Assembly: GCF_036898095.1 (NCBI RefSeq) | Contig: NC_090726.1 | Location: 34,661,659 to 34,725,658, forward strand | DNA length: 64,000 bases | Direction of reading: 5' to 3' | DNA from: Palaemon carinicauda | Lineage: Eukaryota > Arthropoda > Malacostraca > Decapoda > Palaemonidae | In this document: positions 27,300 through 41,127 of the stretch, one piece after another | Layout: each line of letters opens with the position of its first letter | Numbering within the stretch: the first letter of the stretch is position 1 | Translations under genes and position numbers: made by a program | The notes under the pieces: generated by a model | What the model was told of the DNA's origin: nothing | Seen by the model: only the letters and a program-made list of their open reading frames with translations | The model's database searches: none

Positions 27300-27525
27300 T
27301 TTCCGAAGGGGTATGGTGCCATTAATTCAAGGTCAATGCCGCGTCCCTTCGGCCCTGAGCTGCACTCACTTTTTACCGTTCTATTATACCCCCTTTCTCG
27401 CTACCTTTCCTTCACTTTGCTGTCCAACTTCTTGACTTTTGCTTCGTAATGAAATTGTGAGGTTTACCACTAGTCGGAATTGAGCGCTGAATGGCCTCCT
27501 GGCCCCCAGTGTTAGGGCTCAAATC
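27300..27525. repeat. Dispersed decapod repeat (GCGCTGAATGGCCTC type)
   Basis: Contains CCTTCGGCCCTGAGCTGCA, TGAAATTGTGAGGTTT and GAGCGCTGAATGGCCTC in the order I remember from a very common decapod interspersed repeat. No coding potential. It lies between GA and CT arrays. Confidence 0.5.
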
Positions 27526-27533
27526 CAAAAGTC

Positions 27534-27536
<3 letters not shown>

Positions 27537-27604
<68 letters not shown>
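27537..27604. repeat. (CT)n microsatellite
   Basis: Pure CT run. The opposite-strand Arg-Glu frame is an artefact. Confidence 0.95.
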
Positions 27605-27606
<2 letters not shown>

Positions 27607-29009
27607 AAAAATTAGGTTGTTCCATATGCGTTCGCTTTTTTCGTAGACAGATATTTTCATAATTTTCGGTTTGTTATATTCATTAAGAGGTTAAAGTTTA
27701 CCCATGAATGTTACCACAATCATGATGTTAAATGTTTGTAACATATCAAGGTGATCATTCCAAAAAGTATTTTGGAAATCAAGTTTCTTACAAAATCATT
27801 TCCCATTTGTCTTATTTTAATTTCCTTTAAATTTATTTATGACGAGTCGATATCATCTGTAAAATCCTGATGAAATATAAATTATTAGAAGTATTCTTTA
27901 TATGTCGTTGCAAATGTTGGGAATGATTGCGCTTCAAGTATTGTGTTCAGTCGTTGTAGATTATTAGCTGAACATTTCATAAAATCTTCACTATGTTGCT
28001 ACTGTCATTACATGATGATGTAGGTGTTACATGTGTAGGTGTGTGTACCTGTATATCTTTGGTAAAGTGTTGTAGGTGGAAAGGATGTCAGATATATATA
28101 GAAAAAACATTAGGTGGAAATAGAGTTCATTGTCGATGTGCAATATAGAAGAAGAATTGAGCGACTCTCTGATCAGTGTGTCACAAGCAAGCTTGTTCGG
28201 GGACCTCCCATCCGTCTGAATAAATTAACACCTCTACACAGTCCCTATTTTTCTCCCTTCCAATGACTTCATCACATTCAGTATTTACCAAGTTAAAAAA
28301 AGGTAAAGTTCAGACGCCAGCATTACGTTTATCAAGTAAGTTTGCAGAAGATGAGATTTGATACTGAAAATCTAACAGTCCATTTAACACTGTCATATTT
28401 TAAGAAGTTCCGCGTTGGTTTAAAAGCAGTTTAGTTTAATAACAATGGGAAACCAGCCTTGAATTGCTTTTTTTCGTAATCATGGAATTTATCTTAGAGA
28501 TTATTAGAAATACTCGTACATTCATTTATAGCCTTATGTGCATTACTAATCTGTCATTTAACATTTGCATGTGATGCGAAGCATACAGAAAATTGTAGAG
28601 ATGTGGCCTACATACATAAAATGAGAGAAAAGGGTTCATGAAATGATTTATTTGGGTTTGATAAAGCCTTGATTGGCATCTGCAAAAAGTTAACCTCACG
28701 CAATCCCAGGTATAAAAAACAAAGTATAAAAAAAATATATATATATCATGATTGCTGGCAGATATTCACTCGCATGATTCCAAAACGAAACAGATCTGAA
28801 TATTTGGTTGAATATTTGAGAACTTGTGAATCAAAACCGGAGTCAGACACTTAGAGGAAAGCTGGGACGTTGAGTCTGGAATTGAGAAACCAAGTTTAGC
28901 TCAGCCTATACTTTATTCAGTGTGTTGAGACACTGAAGGCAATTACTCCTCATTCAAGACTTTCCAAAGGCATTATGATTTATCAATTATTCTCGACGCT
29001 TTTATACCT

Positions 29010-29010
<1 letters not shown>
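27605..29010. other. Intergenic, nothing recognised
   Basis: About 1.4 kb of AT-rich sequence. The 61-codon plus frame at 28669-28854 has no recognised features. Confidence 0.5.

Positions 29011-29103
<93 letters not shown>
29011..29103. repeat. (CT)n with two CCT interruptions
   Basis: CT array interrupted near 29063 and 29076. Confidence 0.95.
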
Positions 29104-30118
29104 GTAAGCAAAAACTCTTTTCGAATATATCTATTTTTGTATGCTAATTCAGCTATTGTAATATTTTTAAAAGCTGAGTGATTAAGAAAATACTCTGTTA
29201 TCGCATAACTCATTTCAAAGATAAACTGAGATTAAAGGTGAAGATTCAATAATCATAGGACAAATGTAAAAAATAATGATACTAACTAAATAATAAAAAC
29301 TCTGAAGGAAAATATCGAAGAGGATGGTGACAGCAGGACATGACGCAGATGAAATATTAATGTCCCCAGAAACAGATACTAATCAGAGATATAAGATGAA
29401 GGTTTAGGAGAAAGGCTGATGATTAGGAAAAGAAGGAAAATTCAAATGGAAAAGTTATGTAGAGATAAAAAAAACGGGTATGAATAGATGGGTTGAAGAA
29501 GAGATAAGGATTTCTTATGAGAAAAGGGAGAATTGATAAAGTTATATGAACAAAAAGAAAATGAAAGAAACGGAGAGAGGCAGGGAATATGTAATAGGGA
29601 AGGAATAATTAATAAGACAGTGAAGAGTGGGAGAGGAGAAGGAAGAGAAAGAAATATATTATAACGTAGAAGAGCGGATGTACAAGGAATTACGAAACAC
29701 GCAAAAGTATAAGAATTTTATGATGAGGAAAAGAGCAGAAAAACTAAGCATTGTTAAGTCAGCGTACCTCTGCATGAAATATCTTTTCAATCTACACCTT
29801 ATATTCTTCATCAACCAAATGAAATATTGCTTTTCCTCGCCTGAGTTCAATTTCAGTTGGATTTCAGATAGCTGATCAAATTGGAGTTTATTTGAAATGA
29901 TAGTCATCGTGTTGGGAATTTTTCATCTTTTCGTACCTATATAAAAACTCGCTACGTTCTCCACTAGTTTGTCGGACTTTCTTTTTCCAAAACTTTATTT
30001 TCCATGGAATTTATTTTGCTCTAACGGGTATGGAGTTTTTTTGGGGGGTTGACCCACAATCATGAATAGTTCTATAAATGCAACTACTTTTATGCCTATT
30101 AAAGTAGGTATGCAATCA
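29104..30118. other. Intergenic, purine-rich
   Basis: Strand-asymmetric A/G-rich stretch at about 29280-29760. The overlapping 82-codon frames on both strands (29627-29907) are not convincing. Confidence 0.45.
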
Positions 30119-30119
30119 T

Positions 30120-30350
<231 letters not shown>

Positions 30351-31340
30351 TTATAATATCTCAAAATTAAATGCAAACTGGCTTGTATCTAAAATTAAAC
30401 AATGACTAAATTCTGCAAGAATCTGCGAAACCGCTATTTTGCCTACTGACTCCGAATGAATACAGATATGACTCTGTACTGACTGTATTTAGTACATACC
30501 GCCGTCTTCACATCCACCCGATGCAGGATTTTTTTTTTTTTTTTTTTCAAATATATTTACTAATGCATTTTGGATGACATAATAATCATGTGGAATAGTC
30601 CTGCTGCATCTTTCAAATGTCGAATTACGAATATTGTTTACTCCAAATTCCACATTTCCTGTAATCTAACTTCAAAACTGTGAAGCGATAGGAATTATTT
30701 TTATTTTATCATTATAACTAAACTTATTTTTTTCTATAGAATATCCTAAACAGGTATATTTTCTCAATATTTATCTCCAATTTTCGGTAATGCTTATATT
30801 AAACCAAATTTATGTTATACTGCAGAAGCTCATAGAGCCACCCGATCTTTTAAATGCGTGGCTTTTTTTAGGGACACAACTAATTGGTGAACCAAAAACA
30901 GTGAAATTTAATTCATAATTGCTATGCAACTTTGTATTAATTCAATTTTCATTATCGATAACATTATTCATTATAACATATCTACAAATGACGTGGGTAA
31001 TGCAATGTAGAAAATGGAAATACCAAAAGCATCTTTGACGTAAGTCGTAATCTCACAAAATACCTGAAAGGATCAACATTGATTTTTTGAAAGGGTACTA
31101 TCTCTAACAGGAATTTGTCACAACATATACAAGGGTCTCAATTTCGTCTATTTTCAATTTACTACTATTGAACGGAATGTCGTGGGTGCCAATTTTTATT
31201 CTAAAATGCAATACAGTAACCTGAGTCCTTGAGACCCTGTTTCTCTTGTTTTTTGTTTTTTTTATAGTAAATAAAGCCAACGGGAAGAGCTTCAAATCGT
31301 GACAAACATATAAACTTTCTTTTTCATTTATATAGATACT
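30351..31340. other. Intergenic, nothing recognised
   Basis: AT-rich with a T run near 30530-30547. No supported gene. Confidence 0.5.
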
Positions 31341-32960
31341 TTTTTATCATTATTACTAGCCAAGCGACAATCTTAGCTGGAAAAGCAGGTTACCATAAGC
31401 CCAATGGCTCCAACAGGGAAAACAGCCCAGTCCGGAAGGGAAATTGAGAAATAAATAGAGTATATATGAGAATTAATAAAATAATAGAAATATAATATAT
31501 TTAAAGATCAGTAACATCGTTTGAAGAGATCAATTACATATAAACTATGGAGAAAGACATATGTTAGCCTGTTCAACAGAAATCCATTTTCAACAACTTT
31601 GATTTTTTGAACTACTACCGATTCACCCGTTAGATTAGGAAGACTATTCCTCAATCTGGTCACAGTTTGAAAAGGCATACCCATGGATAGTACAATTTGA
31701 GATCTGAATGCAATGGATGGTCAGAATTAGGAAAACTCTTATGCAGCATGCACAGAGGTCTAATGGAACGACGTTGCCAGAGATTGATATGTAGATCAGG
31801 AATAAGGAATTTGATGGATCACAAGGTTTTGTCAAACAAATTGAGATAAGAATTTGAAACCCATACAGGAGGAGAATATTCAAACATGGTTGAATGGATT
31901 GAAGAAATAAAATATTTTCTTAGGATAGATTGATCACCGAAACTCTTAAAAAGACTTTAGCAGTAAGCCAATATTTAGTCTAATTAAAGAAGAAACAGAC
32001 TGGATGTCTTTCTTAAAAGTAATTTTGCAATCAAGAATCACCTAAAGATTTAAAGGAGTCGTATAGAATTAAAGATACATTATCAATGCAGAAATTGGAA
32101 AGTTGAGGAGCCACTCCGACGTACTTACCATTATACTTTGAGTTTTCTTAGGGTTCAACTACATACCAAATCATTCTTAGCATGCACTAATTATAGTTAG
32201 ATCTCTATTAAGGGATCTAGCAACGATAGATCTACATTCAGGATATAGAATTTAGGCAAAGATAATGGCATCATCTGCCTATGCAACAAGCTTTTTTGTA
32301 GGCCAAACCACATGTCATGTCTATATAGTATGAAAAGTAATGGGTGGAGCGCATAACCCTGAGAAACATGGATATTCCATTCCTGTTCTCACTGTGGTGC
32401 CCATCAACAGCTACGTTTTGCACTGCTTACTGGAAAATAAATATGCTAAGAAAACCAGTGCCTCAGGAGTAACAAAGTCAAAGGTAGCGCGAAAATCAAG
32501 TCCAGTCTGATGGAGTTCCTAACCACAATCAAGAGATTTCTGAACAGCTTGTGAAATTGTAAGTGGGCCATCCGATGTTCCAACGCCTTTGCGATAGCTA
32601 AACTGCAAAATACCAGTAGGGAATGAATTAGTACCATCAGTATACCTATTTTAACGTTTTGTCAAAAGATGTTCGAAAATTTTAGATATGGAACTTACGG
32701 AAATTAGGTTGTTACTAGTACTGTCAGATTGATCCCAAACACATTTACCTAATGGAGTAACATTACCAATTCTCCTAGAAATGCAAAAAGAACCCCTTCT
32801 TACTAACTTGCGAGAAAATAAGAAAAATTAGGAGCTAAGGAAATGAGCTGTCTATGAAAAACCACGAAAAAAGCCAATTGTTTCTACACTTTGATAAGCG
32901 CCAAGGTCCAATAAAAGTATTTTAGTTTAACTTCAGGAAAACGGAAATGGAGAAGGTTGA
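31341..32960 (-). pseudogene. Jockey-superfamily LINE with decayed RT (TAA-tailed family)
   Basis: Minus-strand element. The 3' end is at about 31358, with a short degenerate TTA tail and the shared CAAGC-ACAAYC end. Reading the minus strand gives an RT segment FSYRKGVGTSDGPLTISQAV (about 32530-32605). The palm-domain phrase AYADDAIIFA follows (about 32250-32290), then LNPKKTQS (about 32140-32165) and C-terminal remnants. Stops and frame changes are frequent, so it is dead. The first phrase strongly resembles RT from decapod jockey-like elements. This is the copy that defines what the TAA-tailed 3' ends elsewhere in the window belong to. Confidence 0.75.
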
Positions 32961-33439
32961 GTTTCTCATTGATCTACATACTGTCAAACAAATCAGCCAA
33001 AAATGAATTTGTTTTCGGATTCCAATATGACTATCAAAAGATTTATCATCATGATTATCAAAAATATAGATTTCCTATCAGTCCTTGTCAATAATGTTTT
33101 GTGTTTTCTATGAATGTAACGAAGCAGTTATTATCAGCTTATTAAATATTTTGATAGAAAGTTTGGGGCAGAAAATGAAAAATGAGTTTGCTTTTATCAT
33201 AATTTCAATATTATCCTGGACATCGACGTTCCTGGTTAATATAGAGCAAGTTCAGAAATATGAGTGGTTACAACTATAGCTTCCACCTACAAAAAAACAT
33301 ATCGTAAAGTGAAATATAGATCCTACATTAATCAAGTGGCTCTATTGAAATATGCTACGGATGATTTTCCCATAGGAAATATGAGTAATTAGTACCCTTA
33401 AAATATTGATAAATTGCTCATTTAAAGGTTGAATAACCA

Positions 33440-33443
<4 letters not shown>
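32961..33443. other. Intergenic, nothing recognised
   Basis: May include the diverged 5' part of the LINE. No motif supports it. Confidence 0.4.
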
Positions 33444-33538
<95 letters not shown>

Positions 33539-33539
33539 G
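33444..33539. repeat. (CT)n(AT)n microsatellite
   Basis: About 68 bp CT, then about 27 bp AT. Confidence 0.95.
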
Positions 33540-33637
33540 CATACACACACTTATCTACAGCATATGTATGTGACTGAGTTTATCGTGCATTATTCACTTG
33601 TATATAAGAATCCTTACAAATTATTGATTCATTCATT

Positions 33638-33640
<3 letters not shown>

Positions 33641-33679
<39 letters not shown>
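33641..33679. repeat. (GA)n microsatellite
   Basis: Pure GA run, about 100 bp from a CT run on the same strand, so the two form a potential long inverted pair. Confidence 0.95.
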
Positions 33680-34344
<665 letters not shown>

Positions 34345-37256
34345 AGATAATTGGAATGTTAGAACCATAAATTGGATTGGAAAGTGGAGAGTGAATTTAT
34401 GAAATATAGTTTGGATATCTTAGCCCTAAGTGAAACATGTTGTAAGGGGATTGGTAAGGTAACTTTAGACCAAGACAATGTATATATCTACTCAGGGAGA
34501 TCAGATGGAGTTGGAAGAGGAGGGCTAAGAATGATGATGACAACTAGAGCAGAAAAGGCATTAACCGAGTGGAGAGATATAAATAGTAGAGTGTTACTAG
34601 CAAAGTTCAAATCAAACCAATTCAATATGAGTATTATAGTTTGCTATGCCCCAACAAATGATTTCCCTGAAGAAAGGCAAGATGAATACTATGTAGAAGT
34701 GCAGAGTTTAATAGATGTGATCTCAAAGAGAGATATTAAAATTGTGATTGGCGACTTCAATGCTGAAGTTGGAAGAAATAATCAAGAGATAGAGTATGTG
34801 ATGGGTGTCGAGGGTCTTGGCAATGTTTCAAATGAAAATGGAGCACCTTTCATAAGTTTCTGTTCAGCAAACAATCTTGTCATTAGAGGGGCTCTTTTTC
34901 GACACAAGAACATCCACAAGTACACATGGACTTCACCTTGTGGCAATTACAAAAATCAAATAGATCACATTCCCACTAATAAAGAGAGAAGGAGGACTCT
35001 GAGAAATGTAGGTAGCTATAGAGGTGCAGATATTGGTAGTGATCACCAGCTCCTCGTTGCCACGCTGAAATTAAAACTGAAAGCACCCAACAGAAAGGTA
35101 GATAGAATACCTAGGTTTGATACAACTAAGCTTTTACAAGAAAAGCACAGAGAAAGATTTGCAATTGAATGTAGGAATCGATTTGCAGTCGTAAAAACTT
35201 CAAGAGACGAAGAGCACACAATTATTGAAGAATGGTGTGATATTGAGAACATATATCAGTCAGTTGGAAGTGAAGTTTTGGGACATGCAGTTACAAGAAG
35301 AAAGCCATGGATATCAAATGATACTTGGGATACGATAAAAAGAAGACAAATACAGAAATTTACTGTTGAAAGTTTTCGAGGAAGTAATGGAAATTACAAG
35401 GTAGAGCATGCTAAATATTCCAGTATTGATAGTGAAGTTAAGAGAAAAACCAGGAATGACTGGAGAGAATATTTAGAGAGTAAAGCAGATGAGGCTGACA
35501 AAGCTATGAATTCAGGAAGTGGTTATGGCGTGAGAATTGCTCATAGAATTATTAATCAAATCTCGACTGAGATAAAAAAGGAGTATATATCCATCAAAAA
35601 GACAGAGGGATCTGTTATAACGACAGAAGATGAAGAAAGATAACGTTGGATGGAACACTTTAGTGAGATCGTGAATAGGAGATATGAAGTGAATAATTTG
35701 ATCGATATACCTGAAGCTGATGAAGACCTTGATGTGCCCATGAATGAATTCAGTGTGTTTGAAGTCGAATCTATCCTCAAAACTCTAAAGATATAGAAAC
35801 CCCCTAGATACGATGGAATAACTGCAGAGATGATACTGGCCGAAAATGAGATAACTCCCTGACTACTTGCAAGATAATTTTTTTTTTTAGAATGTGACAT
35901 GAAGATTTAAAATCTGATGAATGGGAGTTAGGAGTGTTGTTGAAAATTGCAAAAAAAGGAGACCTAACGGATTGCAATAATTACAAAGGCATAACACTTA
36001 CATCAGTTGTTATGAAAATATATAGTATGCTTATTCTAAAGACACTGGAGAGAAAGATAGATGAAAAGCTGAGAGATGAACAAGCAGGATTTAGAAAAGA
36101 TAGAAGTTGCCCTGACCAAATTTTCTTTTTGAGACATGTTGTACAGCAATGTGTAGAAAATAAAAATCCACTTTTGATGGCATTTGTGGACTATGAAAAA
36201 TCCTTTGATAATGTGCACCGGCCAATATTGTGGAGAGTCCTGCATTGTTATGAAATTCCCTTAAATGTGTAAATTTTATAAAGTCTGTTCAGAGAAAGTG
36301 CAAAGTTAATGTTAATGGAGTGTTATCAAATGAATTTTCAGTGAACAGCGGAGTACTCCAAGGGACTGTGTTGTCACCTATGTTGTTTATGCTCCTCATG
36401 GATTTTGTAATGCGTAAAACAGTTGGAGATGGTGGAGAAGGATTGGATTGGATTAGTGATAGGAATTTAGCAGACCTATAGTATGTTGATGATGCTATCC
36501 TTGTTAGCAGAAAACCACAGGATTTGCAATGCTTGCTTACCAAAGTGCATGAAATATCACACGAGGTTGGGCTGAAGATAAATAGAAGAAAGACAGGGAT
36601 CATGAGAACGGAGTATGCAATGGAAGATGAAATATCATTGGAAGGAGAAAGGATTAATGTGGTAGAATCATTTAAGTATTTAGGAACTATGATCTCCAAT
36701 ACATGGTCTTCAGAATTAGAGTTTAGTGAACGATTGAAAAAAGCAAATCAGACAATGGCTAGGTTAAGTAAAATTTAGAAATCAAATCGCCTGAAATTTC
36801 ATATAGAAATTAGACTATATACCAGTTTAGTGAGATCGGTGTTACTCTATGGACATGAGTTATGGTATGACAATGAAACAATAACCAATATATTTAGCAG
36901 ATTTGAGAACAAAGCCTTAGAAGGATTTTGGTATTTAAATGGCAAGAAAGGATTAGTAATGAAACTATAAGAGAGATTACTTAAGAGCCATACATGGATG
37001 AGATCATGATGAGAGGTAGATGGAGATGGTTTGGGCATGGCCTTCGTATTCCCCAAGAAGGATTAGTTCACCAAACGTTCAGCTGGGCTCCACAAGGCAC
37101 TAGAAGAGTTGGAATACCCAGACCTACATGACTGAGGACTATGAAGTGCTAAATAGGAGATGATGAATGGATGAGTATTGAATTAATAGTTCAAGATAGA
37201 GACGACCCGCGAAATCTAACCGAGGCCCTTTGCGTCAATGGGCGTAGTAGATGATA
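34345..37256 (+). pseudogene. RTE-like LINE, near full length, EN+RT (family 1, copy 2)
   Basis: Apurinic-like endonuclease first: [13 protein letters not shown], a frameshift near 34390, then a 423-codon open frame 34372-35643. That frame has SETCCKG (about 34425), CYAPTND, GDFNAEVG (about 34748) and SDHQLL (about 35038), the catalytic set of this endonuclease family. After a TAA at 35641 comes the RT with DGITAEM (about 35810), DEQAGFRKDRSCPDQI (about 36075-36120), AFVDYEKSFD (about 36180), GVLQGTVLSPMLF (about 36350-36390) and an intact YVDD (about 36481). It ends with KINRRKTGIMRTEYAMEDE and a C-terminal WRWFGHGLRIP motif. Further stops lie near 35794, 35861, 36270, 36478 and 36777. Element RNA would be copied at the genomic target by EN nicking and RT; this copy is dead. 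Same family as 16453-18105. Confidence 0.92.
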
Positions 37257-37966
37257 TTTATATTGAAATCCATGTCAATTTGACGTACGAAGAAATAAAG
37301 ATGTTATGATTTTCAAGTTACTGAAAAGAGGCCAAAAATCTTCAAACAATCAGCTAAATTTTGTTGTGTAAAATATAATCCCCCCCTTCAAATGATATTC
37401 AAAGTTTCCGATGTAAAACAAACATCATTGGAAGTGTTCTAAGAATGTCAAGACCCTCCACCAATATCTATTAGGCAACATAGGGAACCTTCCTTTAATA
37501 TTAAATGTTTCTCGATGCTACGCTTCCTCTCGCAAGATGCTAATTCTAGCCGCTGGTAATTGAGATATTCACCGAACTAGCAAGGCCAGACATTATTTAA
37601 CGACGAATGGAAATTCCTAGAACCTATGTTAAGCTGTTGGTCTTCGGCATTTAAGCGTAGGTGAAGCTTCACCAATTTTCCGGGAAAAGTATACTCGACT
37701 CCAGTGAGTAAACTTGGTTCTATGGCAGGAAAAGAAATATGGAATGCCTCTTATTACTTATAGCCCTCAAGGGGCATTTATGGGTTTTACCCCACTTGAA
37801 TGTTTTTGAGAGGATTTGGTGTTTTATGAAGAATAGTGAAGCTTACACACCAAAGGGAGGATTTGAGGATGGCGTTATGCATAAGGGCAAAACGAAGTAT
37901 GTATCACTTCATGGATTTATGTCAAGAAAACATAGTTTAAGATTCTCGAGGCAAAATATGTGTAAG

Positions 37967-37970
<4 letters not shown>
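37257..37970. other. Intergenic, nothing recognised
   Basis: The 130-codon plus frame 37739-38131 has a 60-codon non-repetitive start and then translates the GA array. I do not call it a gene. Confidence 0.4.

Positions 37971-38043
<73 letters not shown>
37971..38043. repeat. (GA)n microsatellite
   Basis: Pure GA run. Confidence 0.95.
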
Positions 38044-38048
<5 letters not shown>

Positions 38049-38257
38049 GACAACAAATGCGTTTATTTCAAATACTTGTCAGCGAAAGTTCACATTTGCA
38101 AAAAAAAAAAAAAATAATATGGCGAATGTAGTACAGCTTGCACAATTTTCAGTCTGAACCTAGCTGTACCCTTATGCCCGTATAGTTCGACATACTGTAC
38201 AATATACACTGTATGTGTGCGTGCATTTCCCTAATTGTACATCTGCACACACAAGCG

Positions 38258-38364
<107 letters not shown>

Positions 38365-38371
38365 TGTATAT

Positions 38372-39190
38372 TCATTAGCTGATTCTATCCCACTGCAGGA
38401 CAAAGGCCTCAAACGTGTCCTTTCATTATTGTCTCTTTATGGTCTTTCTATGCCCGTCTATACCCGCAGATTTTCTTAGTTCTTCAGTCCATCGTGTTCT
38501 CATCTGTTTCCTGCTTTGTTTGTAGTCTTTAGGGACCCATTCTTTTTTTCTTTTTGTCCATCAATTATCTATAATTTTCTTTATGTGTCCTGCACACGTC
38601 CATTTCTTTTTCTTGCTTATTGTTAGAATATCCTCTACTTTAGTTTGCTCTTGTATTTATATTATTCTTTTTCTGTCTCTTGGCGTTAATCTCTATATTC
38701 TTTTCATAGCTCTTTAATTTGTAACTATCTTATGTTCTAAGGCCCCAGTTTTCTGATGCATAAGTTAATGCTGGTAGGACCATCTCATTAAATACTTTTC
38801 ATTTCAGAGAAAGTGGCATTTTACCTTTCGTAATCTAATTTTGTTTACCAAAACCTCGGCATCCGATGCTTATCCTTCTTTTAGTTTCGGTCTCATGTCC
38901 TTGGGAAACATTTATTGTTTGTCCTTATTACGTATATTCATTAACAGGAGTCTAGAGGTTCATCCATAACCCTTATTTGTTGTCTCTCGGCATTTTCATT
39001 GTACATTATCTTAGTTTTATCCAAATTGATTTTTACTCCTACATTTCTACTTTTTCTATTCAAATTTTCTATCATCTTTTGCAATTCCTCCCATGATTCA
39101 CTAAACACAACTATGGCATCTGGAAATCTCAAGTTGTTGAGGTATTTTCCATTAATATCAATCTAAATCCTTTAAAACCTTTTCTAGGCA
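38372..39190 (-). mobile_element. RTE-like LINE 3'-end fragment (family 2, copy D)
   Basis: Minus-strand copy with the 3' end near 38372 (CCCACTGCAGGACAAAGGCC). Co-linear with 2007-2645. Its 5' part (38941-39132) reads FPDAIVVFSESWEELQKMIE and GVKINLDKTKIMYNENAERQ, which is the RT region just after the catalytic DD and matches the plus-strand copy at 20.6-21.75 kb. Truncated near 39190. Confidence 0.8.
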
Positions 39191-39289
39191 CGCTGTAAAT
39201 GTATAACTCATTTCTCATTCGGAATTTTCTCACTATTTTCATATAATTTTAGGATATATAATTTGTGTATATACATATAATATATACAG

Positions 39290-39482
<193 letters not shown>

Positions 39483-39486
<4 letters not shown>

Positions 39487-40560
39487 TTGATATTTAATTC
39501 GATGTTTTCATTATTTACCAATAAAAAAGTGTTACGCTGTTATCAAGACAAATAGAATTTCTAATAACAAACCATTAGCCAAACGCTCCATGTTCTCCTC
39601 AGTCCTAATGACTGTGGATTGTAAGAAATTTATTTTTGTTGTTTTATATTTCAAGGTTAAATTATTTAATTAAATACTTCAACGTTGATATCAGATTTTA
39701 TTTTTGATATCAAACAAAACTATATCATGATATGAATTTATATGATATGAATGCCAAATAGTAATGACAGAAATATTGAGGGAAAAAAAAACTAGAGCCT
39801 CGGGTCGTGGGAAATCGAGAAATATATTTTGCCACCGTAGGAAAATCAGTTATGGCTATGTCTCATTTTTTTCCCCATCAGATTTTCTTAATGTTAAATC
39901 TTTATTGATGATTTTTTTTTATTTCCCGCATTTGAGGTTAAAAGGAAAGTAGTCGGCAATGAAAAGTTTACGAAAATATGTTATACAAAAGAGACGTTAT
40001 AACTTAACTCCAAGTTTGTGAAATAAAGAAAGGCTGATAATCTACTAATAAAAACATGTAATTCTAACGCCTGCACAAGTGATTAAACAGCAGTGTAGAA
40101 AGAAAGAGATAATGACCTGAAAATAATTCTACTCAAGGTCTGGAACATTTAGGAATTAAGTGACATGTCGGGAAAAGTGTGCAAAAGCTGTGATTGTTCA
40201 AGCAATCTCCATCCACTAATCTTAATTAACATTTCTCTTCTTTCTTTTTCGTACATTCAAATTTGCCTTGGTAATGATTGTATCAGTATTGGTTCAATGA
40301 TAAAAAAAAAAAAAAAATGTTCCCACGCAATACACAATCATCGTCCTTTAATTAGAAAGATTGATCTAGCATGAGCTGGAGACGGTGGATAGAATCTGTT
40401 AACAAGTGATTAACCAGTTGGTGAAGGATATGGGATGGAGCCTCGCCTCATTTTCCAGTCGGAGCAGGTAACTTTTTTTATACGGCCTTATCAAACATTT
40501 TCATTTTCTTTCTCTATTTTAGGAAGTGAATGCATTTTTGGAATATGGATGTTAAGGGTG
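39483..40560. other. Intergenic, nothing recognised
   Basis: AT-rich, A run at 40303-40317. Short frames only. Confidence 0.5.
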
Positions 40561-41127
40561 GAAGTTGCTACCAGTTTATGAGTCTGTCTATGCTTTGATC
40601 CGTGCCAGGGATTCTCCTCCTGTTACCGTTAGTCTTCCCAACCTTCGTCAGCCCCGATTACATACCGTGTTCTGTCCTTGAGGCAAAGCGTGCACATTCG
40701 TGTCGGGGGGGGAGTAGAATTTCTGTAGCGCCCAGTCACACCTTCGTACTTGGCTGGGCGCAATAGTTAGAGAGTTCCTTTGTGAGTTTTCTTGCTCTCA
40801 TCTTTGAGGGCAATGGCCTGGGCGGGGAACCTTGGCGTCTCCTTTGGGGAGAACCTCGGTCATTGATTAGCACTTTGATGTTCCTCAAGGTTCGAGGCCT
40901 TCCTAGGAGTTTCCATGGTTGGATCTTCTTGATTTGTCACAGGCTTAAGTTGACGATCAGATCTGTGAATCTGAAAACTCGCTCTAATTCAGTTGGTCGA
41001 GTAAGATCATGTCCCTTCTTTCTCCTTGCAGAAAAAGTTCTATACGCTAGAGAACACTGCGTCAGCCCATCTACAGAATGACCTGTCGGTGTATGCACTA
41101 AGGGGGGTGGGGGTGGGGGGTTTGATT
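40561..41127. other. GC-richer block, left flank of a LINE
   Basis: Clearly GC-richer than the neighbourhood. It carries short plus frames (40782-41081, 41026-41223) without recognisable domain and a splice-acceptor-like TTTCTCCTTGCAG near 41030. It ends in a G-rich run (GGGGGTGGGGGTGGGGGG) against the LINE tail. It may be an older repeat interrupted by the LINE; function unknown. Confidence 0.35.

Noticed and set aside
34345..35643. Host 'craniofacial development protein 2-like' gene
   Set aside because: Automated annotation often uses this name, but the endonuclease is followed by an RT in the same element, so it is a LINE.
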